Assembly: GCF_000368565.1 (NCBI RefSeq)
Contig: NZ_KB849542.1
Location: 274,581-338,580 of the forward strand
Origin: Acinetobacter gerneri DSM 14967 = CIP 107464 = MTCC 9824
GTDB taxonomy: Bacteria > Pseudomonadota > Gammaproteobacteria > Pseudomonadales > Moraxellaceae
Direction: 5' to 3'
Length of the DNA: 64,000 nt
Part shown: positions 36,466 through 45,856 of the stretch, piece after piece
Layout of the letters: each line of letters begins with the position of its first letter
Numbering within the stretch: the stretch's first letter is position 1
Notes under the pieces: model-generated
The model's input: only the letters and a program-made list of their open reading frames with translations
Told to the model about the DNA's origin: nothing
The model's database searches: none
Translations under genes and position numbers: made by a program

Positions 36466-36855
36466 TCACCATTTTTCACATACATTGAATGGTAAATAAT
36501 ATCCAGCCACATTGACTGCTTGTCGCATACTAAAGCCATAGCGCATGCCTGTTTCTATTCGATAATCATCAAAGGTGATTCGATTTTCACATTTTTTTTC
36601 AAAGTTTAGCTTGGGTCTGTTTTGGGTTATTTTTTGGCTTTTAAAATACTGCTGTGCCAATTGATTACGTCTAAAATCGCCCATGCTCATAAATTGCTTT
36701 AAGTCAATTTGATTATTCTGAGCAAGCTTTTTTGAAAATTCGGGGCTTTGTTCAAAATCAATTTCAAATTTCATTTCATCGTATTGATTGGCAAAAACCA
36801 TTTGTGTCAGCAAAAAGTTGAGTAGCAATCCCACCAATATTGTTATTTTTTTCAT
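36466..36855 (-). CDS. Exported hypothetical protein
   Basis: The product is 129 residues. Signal peptide 'MKKITILVGLLLNFLLTQMVFA'. The mature part is polar and helical with many Gln/Lys/Phe, and two Cys late in the sequence ('FEKKCENRITF' and 'FNVCEKW' at the C-terminus) that could form a disulfide. No recognisable domain. Monocistronic, transcribed away from grxD's terminator. Confidence 0.7.
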   Translation of the reverse strand: MKKITILVGLLLNFLLTQMVFANQYDEMKFEIDFEQSPEFSKKLAQNNQIDLKQFMSMGDFRRNQLAQQYFKSQKITQNRPKLNFEKKCENRITFDDYRIETGMRYGFSMRQAVNVAGYYLPFNVCEKW

Positions 36856-36912
36856 GATTACTCAATATTTAAAATCTTGCTTACATTCTAGCCAAATTAT
36901 CCAAAAGAGATA

Positions 36913-36942
36913 TAAAAAAAAGCACCTATCAAAGGTGCTTTT
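36913..36942 (-). terminator. Terminator of grxD
   Basis: AGCACCT/AGGTGCT stem with a 5-nt loop; the minus strand continues with eight T. Confidence 0.85.
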
Positions 36943-36959
36943 AGATTCAGCAAAATAAA

Positions 36960-37304
36960 TTATTTTGCATCTGGTGCTGGGCTATATTGTTCGATTAATG
37001 GTTTTAATTCACCATTTTGGAACATTTCAAGCACAATATCACTTCCGCCAACGAGCTCACCATTTACCCAAAGTTGTGGGAATGTAGGCCAATTTGCGAT
37101 TTGTGGAAGTGTTGCACGAATATCTGGATTTTCCAAAATATTAACATAAGCAAAAGGACGACCGATTTGGCTAAGCGCTTCTACTGCACGTGCAGAGAAA
37201 CCACATTGTGGAAATTGTGGTGTACCTTTCATATAAAGTAGTACAGCATGTTTAGCAATTTGATCGCGAATTAACGCTTCTGTATCGCGCGCTTGTTCAG
37301 TCAT
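36960..37304 (-). CDS. grxD: Monothiol glutaredoxin (Grx4 type)
   Basis: The product is 114 residues from the ATG at 37304, with GAGG eight bases upstream; an in-frame TTG at 37319 lies within that leader. The active site is 'PQFPQCGFSARAVEAL' with the monothiol CGFS motif. 'WPTFPQLWVNGELVGGSDIV' is the glutathione-binding cis-Pro and GG region. Grx4 proteins bind a [2Fe-2S] cluster with a BolA partner and serve iron-sulfur trafficking rather than disulfide reduction. Confidence 0.96.
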   Translation of the reverse strand: MTEQARDTEALIRDQIAKHAVLLYMKGTPQFPQCGFSARAVEALSQIGRPFAYVNILENPDIRATLPQIANWPTFPQLWVNGELVGGSDIVLEMFQNGELKPLIEQYSPAPDAK

Positions 37305-37506
37305 AGATAAAATCCTCAACTCATCTGCCCTGCATTATACCTAAAACTTTAGGAAACGGTGATGTTCCGCATAAATTTTCCATTTTTTTACATTTAGGCT
37401 TTAAATCAGATGCATATTTTGCTTATATAGGGGATTGTCGACAAATATCAAGTGATTTGCCGTACAACCTCTATTTTTATTTCCACCTAACAGATAAGAG
37501 TTAGTC

Positions 37507-38721
37507 ATGAACAACATTACCCTCGCTCCGGTACAAACTGATCAACCATCACATTTGATGCCTGTTTTCGGCCGTCAACCGATCAGCTTTGTCCGAGGAC
37601 GAGGTTCTTATCTCTATACAGAAGATGGTACTGAATATTTAGATGCACTTACAGGGATTGCTGTTTGTGGTCTAGGTCATGCTCATCCTGTGATTGCTGA
37701 TGCGATTGCTGAACAAGCCGCAACATTGATTCACACCAGTAATATTTACGAGATTCCTTGGCAAACAGCAGCAGCGCAAAAATTGGCTGAAGTTGCTGGT
37801 ATGGAAGAAATTTTCTTCTCAAATAGTGGCGCAGAATCAAATGAAGGTGCAATCAAAATTGCACGTAAATTTGGTCATATGCAAGGTGTCGCTAGCCCTA
37901 AAATCATCGTTGCTGATCATTCATTTCATGGTCGTACCCTTGCGACATTGTCTGCTACAGGTAATAAAAAAGTGCAAGAAGGCTTTGCACCTTTAGTTGA
38001 AGGCTTTATTCGTGTGCCATTTGGCGATGTTGAAGCAATCAAAGAAGCTGCTATCAATCATCCTGATATCGTGGCAATTTTAGTTGAACCGATTCAAGGT
38101 GAAGGCGGCGTAAATACTGCCCCTCAAGGTTTTAGTTATCTTGAACAAATTCGTCATATCTGTAATCAACACAACTGGTTAATGATGCTTGATGAAGTTC
38201 AAACAGGTAATGGCCGTACTGGTAAATACTTTGCGTATCAACATACCAATATCGTTCCTGATGTTTTGACTACAGCAAAAGGTCTAGGCAATGGTTTCCC
38301 AATCGGTGCAGTTATGACTCAAGGTCGTGGTGTAGGTGTATTGACTGCGGGTAATCACGGTTCAACTTATAGCGGTACGACTTTAGGTTCACGCGTGGTT
38401 TATACCGTAATTGATTTGATTCAAAAAGAAAATATCGTTGAAAATGCGGCAACCATTGGTCAATATCTTGTAGATCAATTCCGTAGCCAACTTGCAGATT
38501 GCAATGTAACTGTACGTGGCTTTGGGATGATGATCGGTATTGAATTGCCTAAAGCATGTGCTGAAATGGTTGAAATTGCACGTGATGAACATCATTTGAT
38601 TATCAACGTAACAGCAGGCAATGTCGTTCGTTTATTACCTGCGCTCAATATGAATCATGAACAAGCGGATGATTTACTAAAACGTCTTGTTCCTGCAATC
38701 AAAAAATTTGTGACTGCCTAA
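37507..38721 (+). CDS. argD: Acetylornithine/succinyldiaminopimelate aminotransferase
   Basis: Class III PLP aminotransferase of 404 residues. 'LTGIAVCGLGHAHP' near the N-terminus, 'FFSNSGAESNEGAIKIARK' (PLP phosphate site), 'FHGRTLATLSATGN', 'MLDEVQTGNGRTGKYFAYQH' and 'TTAKGLGNGFPIGAVM' with the Schiff-base lysine identify the ArgD/AstC group. Role in arginine synthesis is most likely; the biosynthetic versus catabolic isoform cannot be separated by sequence alone. Monocistronic with its own terminator. Confidence 0.93.
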   Translation: MNNITLAPVQTDQPSHLMPVFGRQPISFVRGRGSYLYTEDGTEYLDALTGIAVCGLGHAHPVIADAIAEQAATLIHTSNIYEIPWQTAAAQKLAEVAGMEEIFFSNSGAESNEGAIKIARKFGHMQGVASPKIIVADHSFHGRTLATLSATGNKKVQEGFAPLVEGFIRVPFGDVEAIKEAAINHPDIVAILVEPIQGEGGVNTAPQGFSYLEQIRHICNQHNWLMMLDEVQTGNGRTGKYFAYQHTNIVPDVLTTAKGLGNGFPIGAVMTQGRGVGVLTAGNHGSTYSGTTLGSRVVYTVIDLIQKENIVENAATIGQYLVDQFRSQLADCNVTVRGFGMMIGIELPKACAEMVEIARDEHHLIINVTAGNVVRLLPALNMNHEQADDLLKRLVPAIKKFVTA

Positions 38722-38771
38722 ATCGAACTCTATCTATGCTGATTTTGTATAGATAGAATCTTTGAAGTATA

Positions 38772-38796
38772 AAAAAGCCGCGTAATGCGGCTTTTT
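38772..38796. terminator. Bidirectional terminator argD / LysR gene
   Basis: AAAAAGCCGC/GCGGCTTTTT with a 5-nt loop between convergent genes. Confidence 0.9.
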
Positions 38797-38806
38797 AATT
38801 GAAACT

Positions 38807-39742
38807 TTATGAAGCTTCTTGATATATCCTGCCCCCAGGAAGTTGGCTAAAATACTGTTTTAAAGCATCTAAGCAACGATAAGTTTTAACAGGTTGTTGT
38901 TCTTTCTTGGCAATCACAGCACATAAAGTAAATGCTGGAAGTTTCCAATCAGGTAGAACTTCAACAAGTGAACCGTTGACTAATTCTTTTTGAACATCTA
39001 AATAAAGTATACGAGCCAAACCATGACCTTGCTGACAAAGTGACTTTGCCACAAAAACATTGTTGGTTTGGATCCGACTCTCCATGTCTATATTGATTTC
39101 TTCACTACTTGATGGATGCACAAATGAAAAATAATGATTATTTTTCATTGTATTTAAATAGATCAAATCATGATTCAATAAATCTTCTGGGCGAGAAATA
39201 GGAATACTGGTTTGATTTAAATAACTTGGGGATGCAACTAAAACTTGATCCACATGCGCTAATGGAATAGTGATCAGGTTGTGGTTTTCTTCAATTTTGG
39301 AACACATCTTGATCGCAATATCTATTCTGCCGTCAATCAAATCATTGATCTGATTATTTGCATCAAAAAAGACATTTAAACCGCGATGAGCAGACATCCA
39401 ATGTGATAGTGCTGGAACGACATGAGTCGCGCACAATTCTGGGGTGGTTGCTATACGTAGGTCACCGACTAATTCATCACGTAATTCATTAATACGGATT
39501 TTCCCACGTTCAGCAGCCGCTAACATTTCTTGGCAGCTTAGAAAAAAGGCTTGTCCAGCTTCCGTCAAACTCAAACGCCTTGTAGAACGATGCAAAAGTG
39601 TAACTTCCATATCTTGTTCTAGTGAACGAATTTGCTGACTCACCGCGCTTGTCGTGATACCCAATTCACGAGCCGCGCCACTGAACGAACTTTTTTCAAC
39701 CACACAAGCAAAAACACCCATTGCTCGAAGTTGATCTAACAT
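38807..39742 (-). CDS. LysR-family transcriptional regulator
   Basis: The product is 311 residues. N-terminal winged helix-turn-helix 'AMGVFACVVEKSSFSGAARE' with 'ITTSAVSQQIRSLEQDM' and 'LLHRSTRRLSLTEAGQAFF'. The rest is the type 2 periplasmic-binding-like effector domain ('GDLRIATTPELCATHVVPAL', 'GRIDIAIKM'). It resembles the CrgA/DmlR-like group of LysR proteins. Target and effector unknown; neighbours (argD, nlpD) are convergent or unrelated. Confidence 0.92.
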   Translation of the reverse strand: MLDQLRAMGVFACVVEKSSFSGAARELGITTSAVSQQIRSLEQDMEVTLLHRSTRRLSLTEAGQAFFLSCQEMLAAAERGKIRINELRDELVGDLRIATTPELCATHVVPALSHWMSAHRGLNVFFDANNQINDLIDGRIDIAIKMCSKIEENHNLITIPLAHVDQVLVASPSYLNQTSIPISRPEDLLNHDLIYLNTMKNNHYFSFVHPSSSEEINIDMESRIQTNNVFVAKSLCQQGHGLARILYLDVQKELVNGSLVEVLPDWKLPAFTLCAVIAKKEQQPVKTYRCLDALKQYFSQLPGGRIYQEAS

Positions 39743-39840
39743 AAATTTCCCTCTGAAATTATGAGATGCATCACGTTTTTCTATTAATGCAACTCTTTGT
39801 ATTATACGAGGAAATTATACGTTTGTAATGATTTGTTTAA

Positions 39841-40665
39841 TTAATTCAACGGTAAAATTGTAGCCGGATCAATTGGCTTACCATTTAGACGGATTTGGAA
39901 CTCAAGCATATTCTGTGATGCACCTGAAGATCCCATCTCTGCAATCTTCTGCCCTGCTTTGACATTATCACCACTTTTCACCAACATTTTACTGTTATGT
40001 GCATAAGCTGTAATGTATCCATCTATATGTTTTACAAGAACTAAATTACCATATTCCTTCAAACCATCCGCAGCATAAACCACTTGTCCATCAGCCGCTG
40101 AATAAATTGGATCGCCTAGATTTCCACCAAAACGAACACCTTTAATATTACCTGCAGCATTGTAACGCGCAATAATGGCATTACTTGATGGACGAACCCA
40201 TTTTAATGACGTTGGTGTCGGTGCAACGGTCACGGTTGGTGCTGTATTTTGCGGAACGGTGTTTTGAACTGGTGGTGTAGCTGCTTGTGTTTGGTTTGGC
40301 AAGGCAATCGATTGACGCTGGATCGGCGTTGAATCGGTATAACTTTGCGTCGTTGTGGTCTTTTTACCGGAAGACTTTAAACGTAGTGATTGATTGACAT
40401 AAATGGTATAAGGCGGTGCAATATCATTCATTTGAGCAACACTGATATAACTTAAACCATAACGCTGTGCGATCCCACTTAAAGTATCACCAGAACGAAC
40501 TGTATAATAATCAGGCGCATTGGCATAACGGACTGAATTATTGATTTGTGGCTTAGAAGCACAACCAGTGAAAGCAAGTGCCGTAGTAACAGCTACAGAC
40601 AGAAAAGCTACTTTCAACCATTTTTGTGATTGAAATGCGATTTCCTGAGATTGAACCTGTTGCAT
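39841..40665 (-). CDS. nlpD: NlpD-like LysM/M23 lipoprotein, amidase activator
   Basis: The product is 274 residues. Residues ~18-34 form a lipoprotein signal ending 'LAFTGC'. A LysM domain 'YYTVRSGDTLSGIAQRYGLS' (about 53-97) binds peptidoglycan. After a Pro/Thr/Gln linker comes an M23/LytM domain (~160-274) that lacks the zinc site: the usual HxxxD position reads 'GGNLGD' and the HxH position 'NMLEFQI'. This degenerate LytM is typical of NlpD/EnvC-type activators of amidases AmiA/B/C in daughter-cell separation. surE lies upstream on the same strand, the familiar surE-nlpD order, but pcm is missing between them and rpoS does not follow. Confidence 0.9.
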   Translation of the reverse strand: MQQVQSQEIAFQSQKWLKVAFLSVAVTTALAFTGCASKPQINNSVRYANAPDYYTVRSGDTLSGIAQRYGLSYISVAQMNDIAPPYTIYVNQSLRLKSSGKKTTTTQSYTDSTPIQRQSIALPNQTQAATPPVQNTVPQNTAPTVTVAPTPTSLKWVRPSSNAIIARYNAAGNIKGVRFGGNLGDPIYSAADGQVVYAADGLKEYGNLVLVKHIDGYITAYAHNSKMLVKSGDNVKAGQKIAEMGSSGASQNMLEFQIRLNGKPIDPATILPLN

Positions 40666-40844
40666 TACTTTCCCTCATCTATTTAGATTTATTAAAAATT
40701 TCACCAAGATTAGCAAAATTGCTCGTTAAATAAAGAATCAAATGGTTTATTTTCACAAACTTATAACAATCTTGAAGCTTATAATCCACTGATTATTTTA
40801 AATAATGTTGAATATTCACCTACAAATATTCAACATGCTTCAAA

Positions 40845-41636
40845 TCAATCATCGACCAAGACGGCATTTTCAGCCAATTGAGCTTGTAGATTTTCTAAAA
40901 CAGTATAATTTGTGGCATCCATTTGAATCGGTGTAATACTCACAAAACCATTGGCGATCGCATAGAAATCTGACTGCATTTGCGCTGAGTTTTTCTTTGG
41001 TTCAGCTACAGCCTCACCAGATAATCCGATCCAATACACTTGGCGACCACGAGGATCGACATGACTGGTGATTGGTTTAGATTGAGTACGTTTGCCTTGA
41101 TAAGTTATTTTTGCGCCTCTGATAACACTTAAGTCTGGAATATTAATATTTAAAATATGACGCGGCGGTAGACTCGGCAAACCTTTAGCAACAAAATCAT
41201 GCACCCAATTTGCAGCGACAGCATAGTCTTCAGGGCTTTCATAAGAACGAACATGCTGCCCACAAAATGAAATTGCCAAGGCAGGTTGTTTCATCAAACG
41301 CCCTTCAAATGCTGCACCGACTGTACCCGAATAAAGTACGTCATCACCCAAATTTGCACCGCTATTGATACCGCTCAGAACCAAGTCAAATTCAAAATCA
41401 AACAAACCGTTCATAGCTAAATAGACGCAATCTGCTGGCGTACCATTTACAGCCCAAACATCTGGCTGGATTTGTATTGGGCGCAGTGGACGATCTAAAG
41501 TCAATGCACTGGAAAACCCACTTCGTTCACTTTCAGGAGCAACGATTACTACTCGACCCAATGGGCTTAAAGCTTTCGCTAAGGCTTGGATACCCGGTGC
41601 AAAAACACCATCATCATTGGCTATTAAAATATTCAA
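40845..41636 (-). CDS. surE: 5'/3'-nucleotidase SurE
   Basis: The product is 263 residues with a TTG start at 41636 behind GAG. '[20 protein letters not shown]' contains the metal-binding Asp pair; '[16 protein letters not shown]' and '[12 protein letters not shown]' and '[25 protein letters not shown]' region carry the remaining metal and substrate residues. SurE removes phosphate from nucleoside monophosphates in the cytoplasm and is a stationary-phase survival protein. The 179-bp gap to nlpD means the two may or may not share a transcript. Confidence 0.95.
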   Translation of the reverse strand: MNILIANDDGVFAPGIQALAKALSPLGRVVIVAPESERSGFSSALTLDRPLRPIQIQPDVWAVNGTPADCVYLAMNGLFDFEFDLVLSGINSGANLGDDVLYSGTVGAAFEGRLMKQPALAISFCGQHVRSYESPEDYAVAANWVHDFVAKGLPSLPPRHILNINIPDLSVIRGAKITYQGKRTQSKPITSHVDPRGRQVYWIGLSGEAVAEPKKNSAQMQSDFYAIANGFVSITPIQMDATNYTVLENLQAQLAENAVLVDD

Positions 41637-42129
41637 AGTTTACTCGCAAATCGAATCGTTAAATACAAATCATTTTTTAAAATGATTTCAATCATATGAT
41701 TATAAACACAAAAGAAACAAGGCTGCTAACATTTCACACTTCTTTGCAAATACGTCAACTTAACGAAGGTTTTTGCTTTGAAGCCTCAAAATCAACAGTA
41801 TTTTGCTGAAAAATCAAACACAATTCATATATAAATACATCATCAATACACTTCCTCTATTTTTATTTCACAGAGAAAAAGTTTAATCTATGTAGGGTCA
41901 TTTGACATTTCAAATTGGTTTCGCTGATGAATGTTTTTTAGATGATATGAGACATAGATTGAGAAATTTAGTCATCTAAATGATCAAACTACAACGAAAT
42001 AGCATCAAAAAATACTCTCGTCATTTCGCCTTGCGCTGCGAACAAAGTAGTGCTTTGTTCTTGCTCTGGTTGTGAAATGTCAACAGTCCCTAAACCATTT
42101 GGTTATTTTATTTAGGATTTAGATTCATT
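41637..42129. other. Intergenic region with palindromic repeat
   Basis: About 490 bp between the divergent surE and an exported-protein gene. No coding frame. It holds a nested palindromic element at 42022-42079, described separately. Confidence 0.6.
42022..42079. repeat. Intergenic palindromic repeat, copy 1
   Basis: Core hairpin GAACAAAG-TAGTG-CTTTGTTC (42040-42060), flanked by CTTGCGCTGC and TTGCTC and by outer inverted CATTTC/GAAATG. A second copy with the same flanks and compensating core changes (GATCAAAG-CAGTG-CTTTGATT) is at 46301-46338, so it is a dispersed, structure-conserving repeat. Confidence 0.75.
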
Positions 42130-42525
42130 ATGCAATTAAAATTAGCAAAATTAATGGCTGTAGGATTACTTTCTACTTCATTCCTCATCCCACAAGCTTT
42201 TGCCGCTTCTCAAAAAACTAAATCTGATGAAGAAAATATCGATGTAACTCAAATCCAAGTCACTAAAGAAGAACTTGCAGCAATCTATGTTCTTTCTGAA
42301 ATTTGCCCAAAACTTCAAGGTAAAAGTGACAAGTTTGATGCTGGTTTAAGTCGCTTAACCAAAGAATATATGCCGAATGAAAAAAACCCAGTTTCAGCGC
42401 TCAAATCTTTGAGCAAACAAGCCGCTTTTCAGTCTGCTTTAAAAGAAGCTCGTAGCGACGCTAAAAAGGCTGGTGACAAAAATAACAAAGAAATTTGTGA
42501 AGATGTGAGCAATTATCAAAGCTAA
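42130..42525 (+). CDS. Exported hypothetical protein
   Basis: The product is 131 residues. The signal peptide runs from 'MQLKLAKLMAVGLLSTSFL' to IPQAFAA. The mature protein begins with a Lys/Asp/Glu-rich stretch, then 'TKEELAAIYVLSEICPKL' and ends 'KEICEDVSNYQS', giving two Cys that may pair. Helical and charged. I do not recognise a named domain, but it resembles small periplasmic proteins of Moraxellaceae. Followed by its own terminator. Confidence 0.72.
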   Translation: MQLKLAKLMAVGLLSTSFLIPQAFAASQKTKSDEENIDVTQIQVTKEELAAIYVLSEICPKLQGKSDKFDAGLSRLTKEYMPNEKNPVSALKSLSKQAAFQSALKEARSDAKKAGDKNNKEICEDVSNYQS

Positions 42526-42565
42526 TCTTGCTTTTGAAACCAATTCGTTACAATAAGTTTTAAAT

Positions 42566-42600
42566 AAGCCGATTTCACTTGTGGAAGTCGGCTTTGCTTT
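42566..42600 (+). terminator. Terminator of the exported-protein gene
   Basis: AAGCCGA-tTTC paired with GAA-gTCGGCTT, 7-nt loop, then TTGCTTT. Confidence 0.65.
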
Positions 42601-42654
42601 GTCCTAAAATGCAACTTCGTTTTTGTGCTCAATAAGATATTGGAACCACCTAGA

Positions 42655-43803
42655 ATGACCGGAAAAAGCGCCATTGCTGCATTATTACTCTTACCTTCAT
42701 TTTCCTACGCAGCAACAGTATTATCTAACCCACCAGAATTAAATAATAAATCTTATGTTTTGATGGATTATGAAACTGGGCAGATCCTCGCGGCAAAGAA
42801 TGAAAATGAAAAACTCGCGCCTGCTTCAATGACAAAAATGATGACCAGTTACATCATTGAACAGAAACTGCTCAAGGGACAACTGACTGAAGGCGAAAAA
42901 GTTCGCATGAACGAGTCTGCTTGGTGTCGTGGTAGTAGCTCCGAATCGTGTATGTATGTTCCTCTAAATGGTACAGCGACTGTTTTAGAAATGCTTCGCG
43001 GCATTATCGTTCAATCTGGTAACGATGCATCTAAAGCTATGGCTGAGCACATTTCAGGAAATGAAGGCACTTTTGCTTATGAAATGAATAAAGAAGCAAA
43101 ACGCATCGGCATGACCAATACACATTTTATGAATGCGACGGGTATGCCTGCTGAAGGTCATTATTCAACAGCAAAAGATATGGCGCTTTTGGCTAAACAT
43201 ATTATTCATGATAGCTCAAAATATTACCCAATCTATTCTGAAAAAGAATTTACCTTTAACGGTATCAAACAAGGCAACCGTAATGCCCTACTTTACACAG
43301 ATCCAAGTGTTGATGGTTTAAAAACAGGTCATACTGATGAAGCTGGCTATTGTTTAACCACCTCATCAAAACGTGGTCCAATGCGCTTAATTTCAGTTAT
43401 CTTCGGCGCACCAGGTATGAATGATCGTGCAACTCAAACACGTGAACTCTTGTCTTGGGGTTATGCAAACTTTGAAACTAAAAATGTTAAACCTGCTAAC
43501 CAAGTCCTCGCAAAATCAAAAGTTTGGTTCGGTAAAGAAAATGAAGTTAATGTTGGTTTAGCGGAAAACTTCAGCGTTACGATGCCTAAAGGTCAAGCTG
43601 GCGATATCAAAACTCAAATTTCTGTACAACCAAACCTAAATGCTCCACTGCAAAAAGGACAAGTTGTAGGTAAATTGATCGCAACTATGGATGGCAAAGT
43701 GATTGCAGAAAAACCACTTGTTGCACTTCAAGCAGTTGAAGAAGCTGGTTTCTTCTCTCGTATGATTGACCATATCAAACAATTTTTTAGCAACTTATTT
43801 TAA
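42655..43803 (+). CDS. dacC: D-alanyl-D-alanine carboxypeptidase, PBP5/6 family
   Basis: Low-molecular-mass penicillin-binding protein that trims the terminal D-Ala of stem peptides. I start at the ATG at 42655, which opens the signal peptide 'MTGKSAIAALLLLPSFSYAA' (382 residues); an upstream GTG at 42625 adds ten residues. Active-site motifs are SxxK 'APASMTKMM' (about residue 58), SxN 'VQSGNDASKAM' and KTG 'DGLKTGHTDEAGYC'. A C-terminal beta domain follows and the last 18 residues ('FFSRMIDHIKQFFSNLF') form the amphipathic membrane anchor. Symbol follows usual Acinetobacter practice; dacA is an equal choice. Confidence 0.93.
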   Translation: MTGKSAIAALLLLPSFSYAATVLSNPPELNNKSYVLMDYETGQILAAKNENEKLAPASMTKMMTSYIIEQKLLKGQLTEGEKVRMNESAWCRGSSSESCMYVPLNGTATVLEMLRGIIVQSGNDASKAMAEHISGNEGTFAYEMNKEAKRIGMTNTHFMNATGMPAEGHYSTAKDMALLAKHIIHDSSKYYPIYSEKEFTFNGIKQGNRNALLYTDPSVDGLKTGHTDEAGYCLTTSSKRGPMRLISVIFGAPGMNDRATQTRELLSWGYANFETKNVKPANQVLAKSKVWFGKENEVNVGLAENFSVTMPKGQAGDIKTQISVQPNLNAPLQKGQVVGKLIATMDGKVIAEKPLVALQAVEEAGFFSRMIDHIKQFFSNLF

Positions 43804-43824
43804 GTTTTAAAAGATTTGAAAATT

Positions 43825-43857
43825 AAGCATTTATACCATCGGTATAAATGCTTTTTT
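43825..43857 (+). terminator. Terminator of the carboxypeptidase gene
   Basis: Perfect 13-bp stem with a 3-nt loop, then six T. Confidence 0.9.
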
Positions 43858-43897
43858 ATTTTATCATTCAAACAAAGTTTAAAATCTCAGGGACAAG

Positions 43898-44434
43898 ATG
43901 AAAAAAAATATTCGCTCGTATTTGGACATGCATCCAAAAATTGATTCGACCTGTTATATCGATGATTTATCCGTGATTATCGGTGAAGTTAAACTCGCCG
44001 AAAATGTTTCAGTATGGCCTTTTGCCGTGATTCGTGGCGATGTCAATTCAATTCAAATCGGTAAAAATAGCAATGTGCAAGATCATTGTATGCTGCATGT
44101 GAGCCATAAAAATGATAGTAAACCCAACGGTTCACCTCTAATCATTGGTGAAGATGTCACTGTCGGACACCATGTGACTTTACATGGCTGTAACATCGGT
44201 AATCGTGTGCTTGTTGGCATCAATACGATTATTTTAGATGATGCAATCATTCAAGATGACGTCATGATCGGTGCGGGAAGTTTAGTTCCCCCGCGCAAGG
44301 TTTTAGAAAGCGGTTATCTTTATGTTGGAAGCCCAGTTCAAAAAGTACGTCCTTTGACGGAAAAAGAACTTGAATTTTTGCCTTATTCAGCTAGACATTA
44401 TGTCAAAGTAGCAAATAACTATTTAGAACAGTAA
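43898..44434 (+). CDS. Gamma-carbonic anhydrase family protein (YrdA/PaaY-like)
   Basis: The product is 178 residues forming a left-handed beta-helix of hexapeptide repeats ('VKLAENVSVWPFAVIRGDVN', 'IQIGKNSNVQDHCMLHV', 'VTVGHHVTLHGCNIGNRVLV'). Metal-type His residues lie in 'DHCMLHV', 'VGHHVTLHG'. Trimeric assembly with zinc or iron at the interfaces is known for the family; actual carbonic anhydrase activity varies. It ends 'FLPYSARHYVKVANNYL'. The AGGGACAAG upstream includes a weak ribosome-binding site. Confidence 0.92.
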   Translation: MKKNIRSYLDMHPKIDSTCYIDDLSVIIGEVKLAENVSVWPFAVIRGDVNSIQIGKNSNVQDHCMLHVSHKNDSKPNGSPLIIGEDVTVGHHVTLHGCNIGNRVLVGINTIILDDAIIQDDVMIGAGSLVPPRKVLESGYLYVGSPVQKVRPLTEKELEFLPYSARHYVKVANNYLEQ

Positions 44435-44486
44435 CTATTTAGAACAGTATCATTTTAAAAATGGTTTTTATCAGATAAGAAAATAC

Positions 44487-44519
44487 ATAAAAGCCCAATC
44501 ACGTGTATTGGGCTTTTAT
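44487..44519. terminator. Bidirectional terminator
   Basis: ATAAAAGCCCAAT paired with ATTGGGCTTTTAT, 7-nt loop. Serves the gamma-carbonic anhydrase gene (+) and the 42-codon gene (-). Confidence 0.85.
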
Positions 44520-44564
44520 GGCTTAAAAAATAAACTGTGCAGCATAAAGCCATATTTTAAAAAT

Positions 44565-44693
44565 TTATTTTCCGCTTTTACGTGAAGAATCATTAATTGC
44601 TGAAGAGTCTGTATCCTTCTGCTCACCAACGCTTCCTGCAAAAGCAGTTTGAAGAACTGGTAAAATAAGTAGAACTAAAAGAAATTTTTTCAT
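44565..44693 (-). CDS. Very small exported peptide
   Basis: A 42-codon gene. ATG at 44693 with GAGG five bases upstream. It encodes the signal peptide 'MKKFLLVLLILPVLQTAFA' and a 23-residue polar mature peptide 'GSVGEQKDTDSSAINDSS' ending RKSGK. The clean signal peptide, ribosome-binding site and downstream terminator make it likely real. The IS3 element begins 16 bp upstream of the start, so its promoter is displaced. Function unknown. Confidence 0.6.
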   Translation of the reverse strand: MKKFLLVLLILPVLQTAFAGSVGEQKDTDSSAINDSSRKSGK

Positions 44694-44780
44694 ATTAACC
44701 TCGAAATACGGTAATCCCCCCTAAAAATAATAGGATCTAAAAGTAGAATTTTCTCTTAAGATACAAGCAGGAGATTCTGC

Positions 44781-45047
44781 ATGAAAACATCTAAATTTAC
44801 AGACAGCCAGATCATGTCCATCTTAAAGCAAGCGGAGTCTGGTACACCTGTTGCTGCCCTATGTCGTGAACACGGTATGAGTAATGCAACCTTCTATAAA
44901 TGGCGTGCTAAATATGGCGGCATGGATACATCTTTGATGGCACGGCTGAAAGAGTTGGAAACAGAAAATACCAGACTGAAAAAAATGTATGCTGAAGAGC
45001 GGTTAAAGGCAGAAATTATTCAGGAAGCGATGTCAAAAAAGTGGTGA
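44781..45047 (+). CDS. IS3-family OrfA (DNA-binding part of transposase)
   Basis: The product is 88 residues. Helix-turn-helix '[17 protein letters not shown]' with '[20 protein letters not shown]' followed by a leucine-zipper-like helix '[19 protein letters not shown]', as in IS407/IS51-type OrfA. The 3' end contains AAAAAAG (45035-45041), a -1 frameshift site leading into orfB. Confidence 0.93.
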   Translation: MKTSKFTDSQIMSILKQAESGTPVAALCREHGMSNATFYKWRAKYGGMDTSLMARLKELETENTRLKKMYAEERLKAEIIQEAMSKKW

Positions 45048-45856
45048 AGCCATCTTGTCGACGTCAGATGGCTCAACATGCAGTGGCCCGACATGCTGTT
45101 AGTATCCGTTTGGCTTGCACTGCATTTGGCATAAGTGAAACCTGCTACCGTTATCAGGCTAAACTCAGTGATGACAATGTGCTCATTGCAGAACAGCTCA
45201 TAGACCTCACTGAGGAAAATTCCGATTGGGGCTTTGGTCTATGCTTCTCATATTTACGGCATGTTAAGAGTCACTGTTGGAATCACAAGCGGGTTTACCG
45301 CATTTACTGTGAGTTAGCACTGAATCTGCGTATTAAGCCAAGAAGAAGACTAAAACGACATGCGCCTGAACCATTGAAAGAACCCATCCGTGAAAATCAG
45401 GTCTGGTCACTGGATTTTATGCACGATCAGCTTTCCGATGGTCGCAAATTTCGATTATTGAATGTGATTGATGATTACCGCCGCGAAGGTTTAGTTATTG
45501 AAGCAGGGTTCTCACTACCTGCAATACGAGTTATTCGAGCACTCAATCAGTTGTTGGAATATCGGGAAAAACCTTTGGTGATTAGATGCGACAATGGACC
45601 TGAGTTTATCAGTCATGAATTCGTACGCTGGGCAACTGAACACGGTATTTGTATTGAACATATTCAACCAGGTAACCCACAACAGAATGCGTATATTGAA
45701 CGCTATAATCGAACCATACGTTATAGTTGGCTAAGCAAACATTTATTTGATACTTTGGATGAAGTACAAGATTATGCAACGAATTGGCTATGGCATTACA
45801 ATCATGAAAGACCACACCAAGCCAACAAAGGAAGGCCTCCTCTAATGGCTGCTTAA
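45041..45856 (+). CDS. IS3-family OrfB (DDE transposase)
   Basis: The product is 271 residues in the -1 frame relative to orfA, overlapping it by 7 bp. An HTH_21-like start is followed by the rve integrase core: '[20 protein letters not shown]' (first Asp), '[15 protein letters not shown]' (second Asp) and '[18 protein letters not shown]' (Glu). Ends '[19 protein letters not shown]', typical of IS407-group OrfB. Normally made as an OrfAB fusion by frameshifting. Confidence 0.94.
   Translation: MVKPSCRRQMAQHAVARHAVSIRLACTAFGISETCYRYQAKLSDDNVLIAEQLIDLTEENSDWGFGLCFSYLRHVKSHCWNHKRVYRIYCELALNLRIKPRRRLKRHAPEPLKEPIRENQVWSLDFMHDQLSDGRKFRLLNVIDDYRREGLVIEAGFSLPAIRVIRALNQLLEYREKPLVIRCDNGPEFISHEFVRWATEHGICIEHIQPGNPQQNAYIERYNRTIRYSWLSKHLFDTLDEVQDYATNWLWHYNHERPHQANKGRPPLMAA

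Noticed and set aside
39444..39638. Antisense ORF within the LysR gene
   Set aside because: Shadow frame of a well-supported gene.
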